Notes: a model not told the origin generated them from the sequence alone. A stretch of DNA of 64,000 nt from a bacterium (GCA_030824495.1 JAVBXP010000029.1:98331-162330); one strand, 5' to 3'; numbered from the stretch's first letter, positions 36,271 to 46,152 are shown. Numbers and translations are program-made.

Positions 36271-38106
36271 ATGCAATCACGAACTCCGGGGGCGCTGGCG
36301 CAAGCAGACGCGCCACATAACCCCCTAACCCGTCGGCCGTCGCGTACGGCCCGGTTCGACGCCCAGGCCCGCGCCCGGGCGCTTAAATTCCTATCCTACT
36401 ATCGGCCGCATATTCCGCTGCTCCTGGCGGACCTGGCCTGTGCGGTGCTCGTCTCGGCGACGGCGCTGTTCCTGCCGCTGTGCGCCAACTACGTGACGCG
36501 GCAACTCGGCGCGGTCGATGACGCGCCCGCGGCGCTGAGCCAGATCTACGCCATTGGCGCGGTCATGCTCGCCCTGCTGGCGGTGCAGGTCCTGGCGACG
36601 CTGTTCGTTGACTATCAGGGCCACGTTATGGGCGCGAAGATGGAAAGCGCCCTGCGCCAGGAGCTGTTCGAGCACTGCCAGACCCTGCCCTTCCGGTTCT
36701 ACGATCAGCACCGGGTCGGGCAGTTGATGAGCCGGATCACCAACGACCTGTTCGCCTTGGGGGAGCTCTACCACCACGGCCCAGAGGACCTCGCCATCGC
36801 GGTGCTCAAGTTCGCGGGCGCAACGGTGATCCTGGCCTATCTGGACGTGCCCTTGACCCTGATGATCCTGGTCGTCGTGCCGTTCGCGGTGATGCACGCT
36901 CTGCACTTCAACGGCCGGATGAACCTGGCGCTCAAGCAGTCCAAGCGACAGATCGGCGCAATCAACGAACGGGTGGAGGACTCTCTGGCGGGGATCCGGG
37001 TGGTGAAGTCCTTCGCCAACGAGGACGTCGAAAACCGCCGCTTCGAGGTCGAGAACCTGAAGTTCCTCGACACCCGGCGGGCGGGCTATCGCAGCGAGGC
37101 CTACTTCTCGGTCGGGACCACGACCTTCGCCCAGTTGATCACCGTGGTGGTCATCGTGGCGGGCGCGATCCGGGTGGCGCAGGCGCAGTTGAGCGTCGCC
37201 GACATGCTGACCTTCCTCCTATGCGTGGCGGTGCTCATCGACCCTGTGCAACGGCTGGCGAACTTCGTGCGGCTCTGGCAGCAGGGCTATACGGGGTTCA
37301 CCCGGATGATGGAGATCCTGGAGACCACGCCCGAGGTCGCCGACCGGCCAGGCGCCATCGCCCTGGCGCGGCCGCGCGGCGCCATCGCGTTTCGGGATGT
37401 CAGCTTCCGCTACGACGACGACGGCCCCCACGTGCTGCGCAACGTCTCGCTCGATGTTCGCCCAGGCGAGTTCGTGGCCCTGGTAGGGACGTCAGGGGTC
37501 GGCAAGACCACGCTGTGCTCGCTGATCCCGCGGTTCTACGAGCCGAGCTCGGGCGCCATCCTGATCGATGGGATCGACGTCCGCGACCTGACGCTCAGCT
37601 CGCTTCGGCGCAACGTCGCGGTCGTGCAGCAGGACGTCTATCTGTTCGCCGGCAGCGTGGCCGAGAACCTGCGCTACGGGCGGCCTGACGCCAGCGACGA
37701 CGAGATTGTCGAAGCCGCCAAGCGGGCCAATGCGCATGACTTCATCACGGCGCTGGCGAACGGCTACGACACCGACATCGGCCAACGCGGGGTGAAGCTC
37801 TCGGGCGGGCAGAAACAGCGGCTGACCATCGCCCGCGCGTTCCTGAAAGACGCCCCGATCCTGATCTTCGACGAGGCGACCAGCGCGCTCGACAACGAGA
37901 GCGAAAAGGCCGTGCAACTGGCGCTGGGAGCCCTGGCCCGGGACCGCACGACCCTGGTCATCGCCCACCGGCTATCGACGGTCAGAAACGCCGACCGCAT
38001 CCTGGTTCTGACCGAGCAAGGGGTGGCCGAGCAGGGCAGCCACGATGAACTGATCGCCGCCGGCGGGGCCTATGAACGGCTCTACCGGATGCAGGCCAGC
38101 ATCTAG
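36271..38106 (+). CDS. ABC transporter, fused permease-ATPase (MsbA-like exporter)
   Basis: 611 aa half-transporter: six membrane helices in about 40-330, then the nucleotide-binding domain with Walker A GTSGVGKTT, signature LSGGQKQRLTIARA, Walker B ILIFDEATSALD and H-loop LVIAHRLST. It works as a homodimer and exports lipids, peptides or drugs; the cargo is unknown. The start has a weak AAGG 4 nt ahead. Confidence 0.92.
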   Translation: MQSRTPGALAQADAPHNPLTRRPSRTARFDAQARARALKFLSYYRPHIPLLLADLACAVLVSATALFLPLCANYVTRQLGAVDDAPAALSQIYAIGAVMLALLAVQVLATLFVDYQGHVMGAKMESALRQELFEHCQTLPFRFYDQHRVGQLMSRITNDLFALGELYHHGPEDLAIAVLKFAGATVILAYLDVPLTLMILVVVPFAVMHALHFNGRMNLALKQSKRQIGAINERVEDSLAGIRVVKSFANEDVENRRFEVENLKFLDTRRAGYRSEAYFSVGTTTFAQLITVVVIVAGAIRVAQAQLSVADMLTFLLCVAVLIDPVQRLANFVRLWQQGYTGFTRMMEILETTPEVADRPGAIALARPRGAIAFRDVSFRYDDDGPHVLRNVSLDVRPGEFVALVGTSGVGKTTLCSLIPRFYEPSSGAILIDGIDVRDLTLSSLRRNVAVVQQDVYLFAGSVAENLRYGRPDASDDEIVEAAKRANAHDFITALANGYDTDIGQRGVKLSGGQKQRLTIARAFLKDAPILIFDEATSALDNESEKAVQLALGALARDRTTLVIAHRLSTVRNADRILVLTEQGVAEQGSHDELIAAGGAYERLYRMQASI

Positions 38107-38108
38107 CC

Positions 38109-38139
38109 TTTTCCTCCCCTGCGAAGCGGGGGAGGAAAA
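38109..38139. terminator. Bidirectional terminator between convergent genes
   Basis: TTTTCCTCCCC and GGGGAGGAAAA form an 11-bp stem around a 9-nt loop. The T-rich run on one side and the A-rich run on the other serve both converging genes. Confidence 0.8.
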
Positions 38140-38141
38140 AG

Positions 38142-39311
38142 TCAGCCCAGCTTGGCGTCGGCCTCGGCCAGGCCCGCCTTGCCGTCGACCTTGAAGCCTT
38201 GAGCTTCCAGAGCCTCAGCCAGGGCGTTCAAGCACAGGCGAACGTGCCACGGGGTGGCCGATGCGCCCATCAGGCCGATGCGCCAGACCTTGCCCTTAAG
38301 CGGGCCGAGGCCGGCCCCGATTTCCAGGTCCCACTTGGCGAGCACAAAGCTGCGAACCGCCGCCTCATCGACGCCCTCCGGCACGATCACCGTATTGAGT
38401 TGCGGCAAACGATCCTTCTCGGCGACCAGGAACGACAGCCCCATGGCTTCAATCCCGGCGGCCAGCGCCTCGTGCGTGCGGGCATGGCGGACGAGAACGG
38501 CCTGCTGGCCTTCTTCGAACAGCGCCACCAGGCTTTCGTGCAAGCCGTAGAGCGCGTTGATCGGCGCGGTGTGGTGATAGGTCCGGCCGCCGTCGCCGCC
38601 CCAGTAGCTCATCAGCAGATTGAAATCGCAGAGCCAGTTGCGGACCTTGGTCTTGCGGCCGCTGATCGCCGCCTGCGCCCGCTTCGACAGGGCGATGGGC
38701 GACAGGCCAGGAGGCGCCGAAAGGCACTTCTGCGTGCCCGAATAGACCGCGTCGGCGTCCCACGCCGCGACGTCCACGGTGATGCCACCCAGCGAGGTGA
38801 CGCAGTCGACAATGGACAGCGCGCCGTACTTGCGGGCCAGGCCGCAGAGCGTCGCCGCATCGCTGCGCGCGCCGGTCGAGGTCTCGGCATGGACGAAGGC
38901 GAACACCTTGGCGGGGGCGGCCTTCAGGGCCTCCTCGACCACCGCCGGATCGACAGGCTTGCCCCATTCGAATTCCAGCGTGACGACCTCTGCGCCGGCG
39001 CGATCGGCCATGTCGGCCATGCGGCCGCCAAAGGCGCCGTTGATCGCGATCACCGCCCGGTCGCCGGGCTCCAGCAGGTTCATGATCGCCGCTTCCATGC
39101 CCGCGGTTCCCGGCGCCGGCAGCGGCACGCAGGCATGGTCAGGCGCGTTGAAAAGCCGGCTGAGGGCGCCCTTGATCTCTTCCATCAGATTCTGGAACTC
39201 AGGGTCCAGGTGGCCGATGGTCGGGCGCGCCAACGCCGAAAGCACGCGGGGGCTGACGTCGGAGGGGCCAGGCCCCATCAGGATGCGCCGCGGTGGTTGG
39301 AAGCTCTGCAT
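38142..39311 (-). CDS. Class V aminotransferase, serine/alanine-glyoxylate type
   Basis: 389 aa from ATG 39311 (GGGGA upstream). PLP fold type I: LMGPGPSDVSPRVLSAL at the start, the PAPGTAGMEAAI glycine loop, HAETSTGA, the Asp of SIVDCVTSLGGI and the Schiff-base Lys in YSGTQKCLSAPPGLSPI. Likely reactions are serine or alanine with glyoxylate giving glycine. Purine-degradation (2-aminobenzimidazole/ureidoglycine-glyoxylate) transaminases share this fold, so the exact donor is uncertain. Confidence 0.88.
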   Translation of the reverse strand: MQSFQPPRRILMGPGPSDVSPRVLSALARPTIGHLDPEFQNLMEEIKGALSRLFNAPDHACVPLPAPGTAGMEAAIMNLLEPGDRAVIAINGAFGGRMADMADRAGAEVVTLEFEWGKPVDPAVVEEALKAAPAKVFAFVHAETSTGARSDAATLCGLARKYGALSIVDCVTSLGGITVDVAAWDADAVYSGTQKCLSAPPGLSPIALSKRAQAAISGRKTKVRNWLCDFNLLMSYWGGDGGRTYHHTAPINALYGLHESLVALFEEGQQAVLVRHARTHEALAAGIEAMGLSFLVAEKDRLPQLNTVIVPEGVDEAAVRSFVLAKWDLEIGAGLGPLKGKVWRIGLMGASATPWHVRLCLNALAEALEAQGFKVDGKAGLAEADAKLG

Positions 39312-39365
39312 TGGTCGTCCCCTCACATACTTGCGGGGGACGATTAGGATATGACGAGCCTCGTG

Positions 39366-40145
39366 TCAGCCGAGGATGCGCGCCTCGATGGCGCCGCGCA
39401 GCTTGGAATCGACGCCCAGCACCTCTTCCAGATAGCGATCGACCGAACCATGGCTCTCGTCGATGGCGGCGAAGGCTTCGGCGAGGAAGGCTTCGTTCAC
39501 ACTGACCGCCTGGCGCAGCGCCGCGTCGCTGAGGGTTACCCCGGTTAGATCGCGGATCCACGGCCCCAGGAACGCGGTCTTCTTCTCGAGCTTGGTCTCG
39601 TCGTTGGTCGCCAGATAGTCGGCCAGCGTGTCATCGCGATGGACCCCGGCGATGTGATGGGTCATCGCGCAGATCATGCCGGTGCGATCCTTGCCCGCCG
39701 CGCAGTGGACAACCACCGCGCCCTCGGTCTCGCCCAGTGCATGGAAGTAGCGGCTGAACAGATCGACGATCCGCTCGGCATGCGGGGCGTTGCGATAGAA
39801 TTCCAGGCTGTCGCGGAAGAACCAGTCGGCGCTGATGTCACTGGCCGCTTTCAGCGCGTCGGCCCAGTCGGCTTCAGGGCCGTCGATATCGTTCTCGATG
39901 ACCTGGCCCTTGAAGCCGTCCCACCGCTTCGACGGCTCGCGTTCGCGCTCGCGGCGACGGCGCAGATCGACAATGACCTGTACGTCCAGGTCGCGCAGGG
40001 TCTGAAGGTCGGCCTCGGTGGCGTAGGCGTGGTTCGCCGAGCGGAATAGCCGCCCCGCCTTGATCCCGCGCCCACAGGCGGTTCCGTAGCCGCCAAAGTC
40101 GCGGAAGTTGTCGATGCCTTCGAATTCGATGTGTCGTGCGCTCAT
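39366..40145 (-). CDS. Tyrosine/serine protein phosphatase family protein
   Basis: 259 aa. DNFRDFGGY near the N-terminus and the catalytic P-loop VHCAAGKDRTG (HCX5R) define the Y_phosphatase3 family. The general acid may lie in the DIDGPEADW region. Some relatives act on phosphoinositides or on phosphoproteins; the substrate here is unknown. Confidence 0.88.
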   Translation of the reverse strand: MSARHIEFEGIDNFRDFGGYGTACGRGIKAGRLFRSANHAYATEADLQTLRDLDVQVIVDLRRRREREREPSKRWDGFKGQVIENDIDGPEADWADALKAASDISADWFFRDSLEFYRNAPHAERIVDLFSRYFHALGETEGAVVVHCAAGKDRTGMICAMTHHIAGVHRDDTLADYLATNDETKLEKKTAFLGPWIRDLTGVTLSDAALRQAVSVNEAFLAEAFAAIDESHGSVDRYLEEVLGVDSKLRGAIEARILG

Positions 40146-40227
40146 GGTCGTCGATTTAGCGATTTCACCGGAAAATTACGAGATGGGGGCGACCGGCATT
40201 TCGTCGCGCGCAGCTTTCATGTCGCCA

Positions 40228-41679
40228 TCACCGGAAGGGCGGCTCGTCGAAGCTGCGGAGTTTGCGCGAATGGAGCCGCGGCCCTTCCTCGCGCAACAGG
40301 TCCATGGTCGCGATGCCGATCTGCAGGTGCTGGCCGATGGCCCGCTCATAGAAGGCGTTGGCCTGGCCCGGCAGCTTGATCTCTCCGTGCAGCGGCTTGT
40401 CGGACACGCAGAGCAGCGTCCCGTACGGCACCCGGAACCGGTAGCCCTGGGCCGCGATGGTGGCGCTCTCCATGTCGATCGCCACCGCCCGCGATTGATT
40501 GAACCGCAGCGAGCTAGAGGAGAACCGGAGCTCCCAGTTGCGGTCGTCAGTGGTGACCACAGTGCCGGTGCGCAGGCGGCGCTTCAGCATCTCGCCGGTC
40601 TCGCCGGTGATCGCCTCGGCGGCCCGGCCCATGGCGACCTGGATCTCCGCGATCGGCGGGATCGGAATTTCCGGCGGCAGCACGTCGTCCAGCACGTGGT
40701 CGTCGCGCAGATAGGCGTGAGCCAGCACATAGTCGCCGATGGTCTGCGAACCGCGCAGCCCGCCGCAGTGGCCGATCATCAGCCACGCCTGAGGACGCAG
40801 GACCGCGAGGTGGTCGGTGATCGTCTTGGCGTTCGAGGGACCGACCCCGATATTCACCAGGGTGATGCCCCGCCGTCCCTCGGCCATCAGATGGTAGGCC
40901 GGCATCTGGTGACGCCGCCAGGATCCCTCGGCGATGGCCTGTTCGGGATTTTCGGTCTCGGCGGTGACAACCACCCGGCCCGAGGCCGACAGGGCCGTAT
41001 AGGGTCCGCCGGCCTTCAACTGCTCGCAACCCCAACGCACGAACTCGTCCACATAGCGGTGGTAGTTGGTGAAGAGGATGAACTGCTGAACGTGTTCGGC
41101 CGGAGCGCCAGTATAGTGGGTGAGACGGGCCAGGGAGAAATCGGTCCTCAAGCCATCGAACAGCGCCAGCGGCCGGGCGGGCTCCAGGCCCGCGTTCCAG
41201 AAGCCGTCGGCGATCTCATCACCAATATGTGCGAGCTCGGTGGTCGGGAAATGTCGGGCGATCTCAGCCGAACTGATGTCGGCCATGGCCAGATCCACCG
41301 TACCGTCCAGCACATAGGGGAACGGCACCTCCTGGCGCGAGCGGCCGACCTCGATGGTCACGTCGAAGTCGGCCATCAACAGGCTGATCTGCTCGATCAG
41401 ATAATCCCGGAAGTGATCTGGCCGGGTGACCGTGACCGTATAGACTCCGGGTTGCGACAATCGCGCGTAGGCGCGGCTGAGCCTGGGATAGCTGTGCCCG
41501 TGCGGCCAGGTGAGCCGCAATTCAGGATAGGCGAATATGCCCTCGGCCCGCATCTGCGGCGTCGGCGGAGGGCCGCCCGCCAGGAAGGTCTTCAACGCGC
41601 CACGCAGGGCTTTGACCGTGTCTTGGTATTCTGTGTTGAGCCGCTCGACGATGGCGGCTGCCTTGTTTTCATTGAACAT
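40228..41679 (-). CDS. amn: AMP nucleosidase
   Basis: 483 aa. The N-terminal Amn domain (YPELRLTWPHGHSYPRLSRAYARL) precedes a PNP-like catalytic domain (TLVNIGVGPSNAKTITDHLAVL, IGHCGGLRGSQTIGDYVLA, AVAIDMESATIAAQGYRFRVPYGTLL). It hydrolyses AMP to adenine and ribose 5-phosphate and regulates the AMP pool. The length fits the family. Confidence 0.95.
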   Translation of the reverse strand: MFNENKAAAIVERLNTEYQDTVKALRGALKTFLAGGPPPTPQMRAEGIFAYPELRLTWPHGHSYPRLSRAYARLSQPGVYTVTVTRPDHFRDYLIEQISLLMADFDVTIEVGRSRQEVPFPYVLDGTVDLAMADISSAEIARHFPTTELAHIGDEIADGFWNAGLEPARPLALFDGLRTDFSLARLTHYTGAPAEHVQQFILFTNYHRYVDEFVRWGCEQLKAGGPYTALSASGRVVVTAETENPEQAIAEGSWRRHQMPAYHLMAEGRRGITLVNIGVGPSNAKTITDHLAVLRPQAWLMIGHCGGLRGSQTIGDYVLAHAYLRDDHVLDDVLPPEIPIPPIAEIQVAMGRAAEAITGETGEMLKRRLRTGTVVTTDDRNWELRFSSSSLRFNQSRAVAIDMESATIAAQGYRFRVPYGTLLCVSDKPLHGEIKLPGQANAFYERAIGQHLQIGIATMDLLREEGPRLHSRKLRSFDEPPFR

Positions 41680-41801
41680 GGGTCAGTTTAGCCTGCTCTT
41701 GTGAAGGTTGCGAGATGTCCCTGCCTCACTTTCGCTACGCTATGGACGAAACCCCCTATTCTCGGCCACAAGGTCGCCTCTAAGCGCTCGGGGGTCCCAC
41801 C

Positions 41802-43067
41802 ATGAACAAGATTTTTACCGCCTTTATTGTGGGAGCCATGGTGCTCGGGGTGCTGGTCGGATGGGGGGTGAACCACTTCCTCGCCGCTGATCAGGCTAAG
41901 GGCGTCGCCGAAAACCTCACCATCATCACCGACGTGTTCCTGCGGCTGATCAAGATGATCATCGCCCCGCTGGTGTTCTCGACGCTGGTCGCCGGCATCG
42001 CGCATATGGAAGACGCCGCGTCCATCGGCCGGGTGGGCATCAAGACCATGGCCTGGTTCATCGGCGCCTCGATCATATCGCTGCTGATCGGCCTCTTCAT
42101 GGTTCACCTGATCCAGCCCGGCGTCGGCATGGGTCTGGTCCAGGACCCATCGACCATCGTCGGCGCCGTGGACGCCACCAAGCTGACGCTCAAGGAATTC
42201 GTCACTCACCTGGTGCCGAAATCCATCGTCGAGGCGATGGCCAATAACGAAATCCTGCAGATCGTGGTATTCTCGATCTTCGTCGGCACGGCCGTCTCGG
42301 CCCTCGACGACAAGGCGCCGGCCGTCACCGCCCTGGTCGATCAAATCGCCGCCATTATGCTTAAAGTTACAGCTTATGTAATGAAAACAGCACCCTTAGC
42401 CATTTTCGCCGCGCTCGCGGCGACGGTGGCGACGCAGGGGCTGAGCGTCCTGGCGGATTATGCGAAGTTCGTGCTGGGCTTCTATGCGTCGCTGGGCGTG
42501 CTCTGGGCGCTGCTGTCGGCGGCGCTGATCCTGATCGTCGGCAAGCGCGCGATCGATCTGCTGCGAGGCATCCGGCAGCCGGCCCTGCTGGCCTTCGCCA
42601 CCGCGTCGTCGGAAGCGGCCTACCCGCGGACCCTGGAAGAGCTGCAGAAGTTCGGGCTGTCGCGCCGGATCTCCAGCTTCGTCCTGCCGCTGGGCTACTC
42701 GTTCAACCTCGACGGCTCGATGATGTACTGCACCTTCGCGGTGCTGTTCATCGCCCAGGCTTACGGCATCGAGATGTCGATCGGCCAGCAGATCACCATG
42801 CTGCTGCTGCTGATGGTCACCTCCAAGGGCATGGCCGGCGTGCCGCGCGCCTCGCTGGTGGTCATCGCCGCGACGCTCACCTATTTCGACCTGCCGGAGG
42901 CCGGACTGCTGCTGATCCTCGGCGTCGACCACCTGCTCGACATGGGCCGCTCGGCCACCAACGTGCTGGGCAACTCGGTGGCCGCAGCGGTGGTCGCCAA
43001 GTGGGAGGGGCAGATCGAGGACCCATCCCAGGCGCCCCAAGCCGACCCGGCGCCAAAAGTCGCCTAG
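41802..43067 (+). CDS. Dicarboxylate/amino acid:cation symporter (DAACS family)
   Basis: 421 aa with eight membrane segments and two hairpins. Family motifs: LRLIKMIIAPLVFSTLVAGI, ATASSEAAYPRTLEEL (serine-rich hairpin), LGYSFNLDGSMMY (NxDG) and MGRSATNVLGNSVAA. It imports glutamate/aspartate or C4-dicarboxylates with Na+ or H+; the polar residues do not settle which. Codons 185-201 (42354-42404) are unusually AT-rich; see findings. Confidence 0.93.
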   Translation: MNKIFTAFIVGAMVLGVLVGWGVNHFLAADQAKGVAENLTIITDVFLRLIKMIIAPLVFSTLVAGIAHMEDAASIGRVGIKTMAWFIGASIISLLIGLFMVHLIQPGVGMGLVQDPSTIVGAVDATKLTLKEFVTHLVPKSIVEAMANNEILQIVVFSIFVGTAVSALDDKAPAVTALVDQIAAIMLKVTAYVMKTAPLAIFAALAATVATQGLSVLADYAKFVLGFYASLGVLWALLSAALILIVGKRAIDLLRGIRQPALLAFATASSEAAYPRTLEELQKFGLSRRISSFVLPLGYSFNLDGSMMYCTFAVLFIAQAYGIEMSIGQQITMLLLLMVTSKGMAGVPRASLVVIAATLTYFDLPEAGLLLILGVDHLLDMGRSATNVLGNSVAAAVVAKWEGQIEDPSQAPQADPAPKVA

Positions 43068-43156
43068 GCCACACTTTATCGCCGCCTGTTAACGGACGAT
43101 TCCACCCTTTCCGGCATACCCGCGATCAGTGAACGGGTTCGGAGAGGGGGGCGGCG

Positions 43157-43216
43157 ATGAAGGGTTTTGTTCCAGGCGGGCTCAATTTCCCGCAACACGC
43201 CACCACCTGCCGGTAG
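43157..43216 (+). CDS. Possible 19-residue leader ORF before the GGDEF-EAL gene
   Basis: ATG 43157 has GGAGAGGGGGG just upstream, a better SD than the downstream gene itself has. The reading is 19 codons ending at TAG 43214-43216, 6 nt before the ATG of the GGDEF-EAL gene. It could act by translational coupling. Nothing else supports a functional peptide. Confidence 0.3.
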   Translation: MKGFVPGGLNFPQHATTCR

Positions 43217-43222
43217 CGCCCT

Positions 43223-44740
43223 ATGGACGCCCCAGGGGAACTGATCGCCGCCGCCGTCCTGGCCCAGCAGCTCGAGCGCGAGCGCCTGGCCACCCAGGCG
43301 GCGGAGCGGGAACTGGCCAAGGCCCGCGAGGAGCTGCTGCGCATTTCCCAGACGCTCACCGCCCGGGTGGACGAACTGGAAGACGAGCGTGCCCTGACCC
43401 TGCACCTGGCCAGCACCGACGGCCTGACCGGCCTGCTGAACCGCGGCGCGTTCGCCGCCGCCCTGATCGAGCGACTGGAAGCGGCCCAGGCCGCCGGCGC
43501 CTCGGTGGCGCTGCTGGTCATCGACCTCGACAGATTCAAAAACCTGAACGACAGCCTGGGGCACCACGCCGGCGACCAGCTGCTGATCGAGATCGGCCTG
43601 CGCCTGCGCAGCACCGCGCTGCCCGGCGACGTGGTCTGCCGCCTGGGCGGCGACGAGTTCGCCCTGGTCACCAGCGGCGATAACCTGCGCAAGCGGGCCG
43701 ACGCCATCACCAAGCTGCTGACCCAGACCCACACCATCTATGACCGCGCCATCGCGCCTGGCGCCTCGATCGGGGTGGCCATGTTCCCGGCCGACGCCAC
43801 CGACGCCGGCGACCTGCAACGCTTCGCCGACATGGCGCTCTACCGAGCCAAGGCGGCCGGCGGCAGCCGCTGGTCGGCCTTCGACGACGAACTGCGCCAA
43901 GCTAGCGCCACCCGTCATAGCCTGGAGGCCGAACTGCGCCGCGCCATCCCGGCCGGCGACATCGTCCCCTGGTTCCAACCGCTGGTGAACGCCGCCGACG
44001 GCCGCATCAGCGCCGTCGAGGTGCTGGCCCGCTGGAACCACGCCGAACGCGGCATGATCCCACCTGGCGTCTTCGTGCCGCTGGCCGAGGAGCTGGGCCT
44101 GATCGCCGAGCTGGATGGAGCAATCTTCCAGTTGGCCTGCCAACGCGCCGCGCCCTGGGTCGCCGAGGGCCTGATCGACACCGTCTCGCTGAACGTCTCC
44201 CAGCGCGAGCTGCTGGACCCGTCATTCTCGCGCAACCTTATCCGCAGGTTGGCGGGCACCGACCTGCCGGCCACCGCCCTGGCGGTCGAGATCACCGAGA
44301 CCTTCCTGGTCAACGACCTGTCGATGGCCCGCCGCCACATCGAGCGGCTGGCCTCGCACGGGGTGCGCATCGCCCTGGACGACTTCGGCACCGGCTATTC
44401 GAACCTGCGCGCCCTGCTGCAGCTGCCCATCCACACGGTGAAGCTGGACCAGTCGCTGATCGGCGGGGTCGGCCGCGATCCGCGCGTCTCCAAGCTGGTC
44501 CGCGCCATGCTGAACGCCGCCAAGTCGCTGAACGCGCGGATCGTCGCCGAGGGGGTCGAGGACGAGGCCCAGGCGATCTTCCTGCGCGCCGCCGGCTGCG
44601 ACCTGATGCAGGGCTATCTGTTCGCCCGGCCGATGCCGCCGGAAGAGGTCGAGACCCTGATGCGTAACGAGGCCGCCGGCGCTGAGGCGCCCACCGACCG
44701 GATCATGGCCGCTGCGGCGACGCTGCGGGCGGCGGGTTAG
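43223..44740 (+). CDS. GGDEF-EAL c-di-GMP turnover protein
   Basis: 505 aa. A coiled-coil start (about 12-55, rich in Glu/Arg/Leu), then GGDEF ([11 protein letters not shown]) and EAL domains. The GGDEF motif is intact and no inhibitory RxxD site precedes it. The EAL signature reads EVL (EVLARWNH), with the catalytic Glu kept; the later residues [28 protein letters not shown] and AEGVED are normal. Both diguanylate cyclase and phosphodiesterase activity are possible. No membrane segment is present, so it is cytosolic. Confidence 0.93.
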   Translation: MDAPGELIAAAVLAQQLERERLATQAAERELAKAREELLRISQTLTARVDELEDERALTLHLASTDGLTGLLNRGAFAAALIERLEAAQAAGASVALLVIDLDRFKNLNDSLGHHAGDQLLIEIGLRLRSTALPGDVVCRLGGDEFALVTSGDNLRKRADAITKLLTQTHTIYDRAIAPGASIGVAMFPADATDAGDLQRFADMALYRAKAAGGSRWSAFDDELRQASATRHSLEAELRRAIPAGDIVPWFQPLVNAADGRISAVEVLARWNHAERGMIPPGVFVPLAEELGLIAELDGAIFQLACQRAAPWVAEGLIDTVSLNVSQRELLDPSFSRNLIRRLAGTDLPATALAVEITETFLVNDLSMARRHIERLASHGVRIALDDFGTGYSNLRALLQLPIHTVKLDQSLIGGVGRDPRVSKLVRAMLNAAKSLNARIVAEGVEDEAQAIFLRAAGCDLMQGYLFARPMPPEEVETLMRNEAAGAEAPTDRIMAAAATLRAAG

Positions 44741-44754
44741 GGTCTTGTCTCTTT

Positions 44755-44870
44755 AGATCCTCCCCCGCTGGGGAGGTGGCGCGCGTCCGCGCGACGGAGG
44801 GAGCCTGCGGCGGGAGTCAAAGTCCCCCTCACCCGGCCATGCGGCCGGGAGCTCCCCCAGCGGGGGAGCG
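44755..44870. repeat. Palindromic intergenic repeat, type A copy
   Basis: Same order of blocks as at 10525-10635: CCTCCCCCGCTGGGGAGG, then GGCGCGCG, then CTCCCCCAGCGGGGGAG at the far end with a GGCCATGCGGCC core between. Confidence 0.8.
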
Positions 44871-44900
44871 TCTAGCAGTGTGGCTGTGTCCTTCGTCAGT

Positions 44901-44991
44901 AGAGCGCCGCTGCGCGGCCCCCTCACCTAACCTCTCCCGAGGGAGAGGGATTTCTTCTCCTCTCCCCGCTGGGGAGAGGTCGGGTGAGGGG
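44901..44991. repeat. Palindromic intergenic repeat, type B copy upstream of htpX
   Basis: AGAGCGCCGCTGCGCGG, CCCTCACCTAACCTCTCCC, GAGGGAGAGGGAT, then CTCCTCTCCCCGCTGGGGAG and GGTCGGGTGAGGGG. The outer CCCTCACC and GGTGAGGG pair, giving a long imperfect hairpin. Nearly identical to 46060-46152 and in the same direction. Confidence 0.85.
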
Positions 44992-45057
44992 TCTTCCGGC
45001 GCCGACGCGCGCGCGCCTGCTTGCGTAAGGGGCCTCCCCCACCCCATATCGAGCGCC

Positions 45058-46014
45058 ATGCATAATCACCTTCGCACCTTCATGTTGCTGGCCGGTCTGA
45101 CGGCCCTGTTCGTCGGGATCGGCTATCTGATCGGCGGGCCGACCGGCATGGCCATCGCGCTGGCCATCGGCGTTGCGATGAACTTCTTCAGCTACTGGAA
45201 CTCCGACAAGATCGTGCTGCGCATGTACGGCGCGCGCGAGGTCGATCCGGGGACCACCGACCCGTTCCTGCGCAACTATGTCAGCGACGTCTTCGAGATG
45301 TCCGACAAGGCCGGCATGCCCCGCCCCAAGGTCTATGTGATGGAGACCGAGCAGCCGAACGCCTTCGCTACCGGTCGCAATCCCGAGAACGCGGCGGTCG
45401 CGGCCACCATGGGTCTGCTGCGGATGCTGGACCGGCGCGAGATCCGCGGGGTGATGGCGCACGAGCTGGCGCACGTGAAAAACCACGACACCCTGACCAT
45501 GACCATCACCGCGACCCTGGCCGGGGCGATCTCGTCGCTGGCCAATTTCGCGCTGTTCTTCGGCGGCAATGACCGTGAGCGGCCGGGCGGGATCATCGGC
45601 ACGATCGCCTTGATGATCCTGGCCCCGATGGCCGCGGCCCTGGTGCAGATGGCGATCAGCCGTGGCCGCGAATACGAGGCGGACAAGGGCGGCGCCGAGA
45701 TCAGCGGCGATCCCCAGGCCCTGGCCAGCGCCCTGCAGAAGATCGAGGCCTACGCCCAAGGCATCGTCAATGTGACCGCCGAGCGCAATCCGGCCACCGG
45801 TCAGATGTTCATCATCAACCCGCTGAACGGCCACGGCGCGGACAACCTGTTCTCGACCCACCCGGCGACCGCCAACCGGGTCGCGGCGCTGATGAAACTG
45901 ACCGGGCGCGGCGCGCCGCCGCCGGCCCAGCCCATCGTCAGCGGCGGACGCCGCGCGGCCACGGCGGTGCCGACCACCTCGGCCGCGCCCAAGCGCGGGC
46001 CGTGGAATAGCTGA
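45058..46014 (+). CDS. htpX: Membrane zinc metalloprotease HtpX
   Basis: 318 aa from ATG 45058; the frame extends far upstream only through repeat DNA. Two N-terminal membrane segments, the zinc site [13 protein letters not shown], further hydrophobic segments (about 150-205) and the third ligand in [15 protein letters not shown]. HtpX degrades misfolded membrane proteins. The C-terminus has a Pro/Ala-rich tail. It is flanked on both sides by type B repeats. Confidence 0.93.
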   Translation: MHNHLRTFMLLAGLTALFVGIGYLIGGPTGMAIALAIGVAMNFFSYWNSDKIVLRMYGAREVDPGTTDPFLRNYVSDVFEMSDKAGMPRPKVYVMETEQPNAFATGRNPENAAVAATMGLLRMLDRREIRGVMAHELAHVKNHDTLTMTITATLAGAISSLANFALFFGGNDRERPGGIIGTIALMILAPMAAALVQMAISRGREYEADKGGAEISGDPQALASALQKIEAYAQGIVNVTAERNPATGQMFIINPLNGHGADNLFSTHPATANRVAALMKLTGRGAPPPAQPIVSGGRRAATAVPTTSAAPKRGPWNS

Positions 46015-46059
46015 AAAGTCGCGAGATCCTCCCCCGCTGGGTGAGGTGGCCACCGCTGT

Positions 46060-46152
46060 AGAGCGCCGCTGCGCAGCGCCCCCTCACCTAACCTCTCCCG
46101 AGGGAGAGGGATTCCTTCTCCTCTCCCCGCTGGGGAGAGGTCGGGTGAGGGG
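46060..46152. repeat. Palindromic intergenic repeat, type B copy downstream of htpX
   Basis: AGAGCGCCGCTGCGCAGCG followed by the same CCCTCACCTAACCTCTCCC and GGGAGAGGTCGGGTGAGGGG blocks as at 44901-44991; few base differences are seen. A type A fragment precedes it at 46023-46050. Confidence 0.85.

Noticed and set aside
36066..36320. tRNA-Cys-like TTGCAAA loop and small frames before the ABC transporter
   Set aside because: The anticodon stem pairs over only 3 bp and no T-arm is present; the frames show no family.
40108..41691. 527-codon plus-strand frame opposite amn
   Set aside because: Composition is rich in Arg, Gly, His and Asp with no domain; it mirrors a strongly supported gene. Long antisense frames are common at this GC content.
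44776..45057. 94-codon N-terminal extension of htpX
   Set aside because: It reads through palindromic repeat DNA; HtpX normally starts just before its first membrane segment, at 45058.
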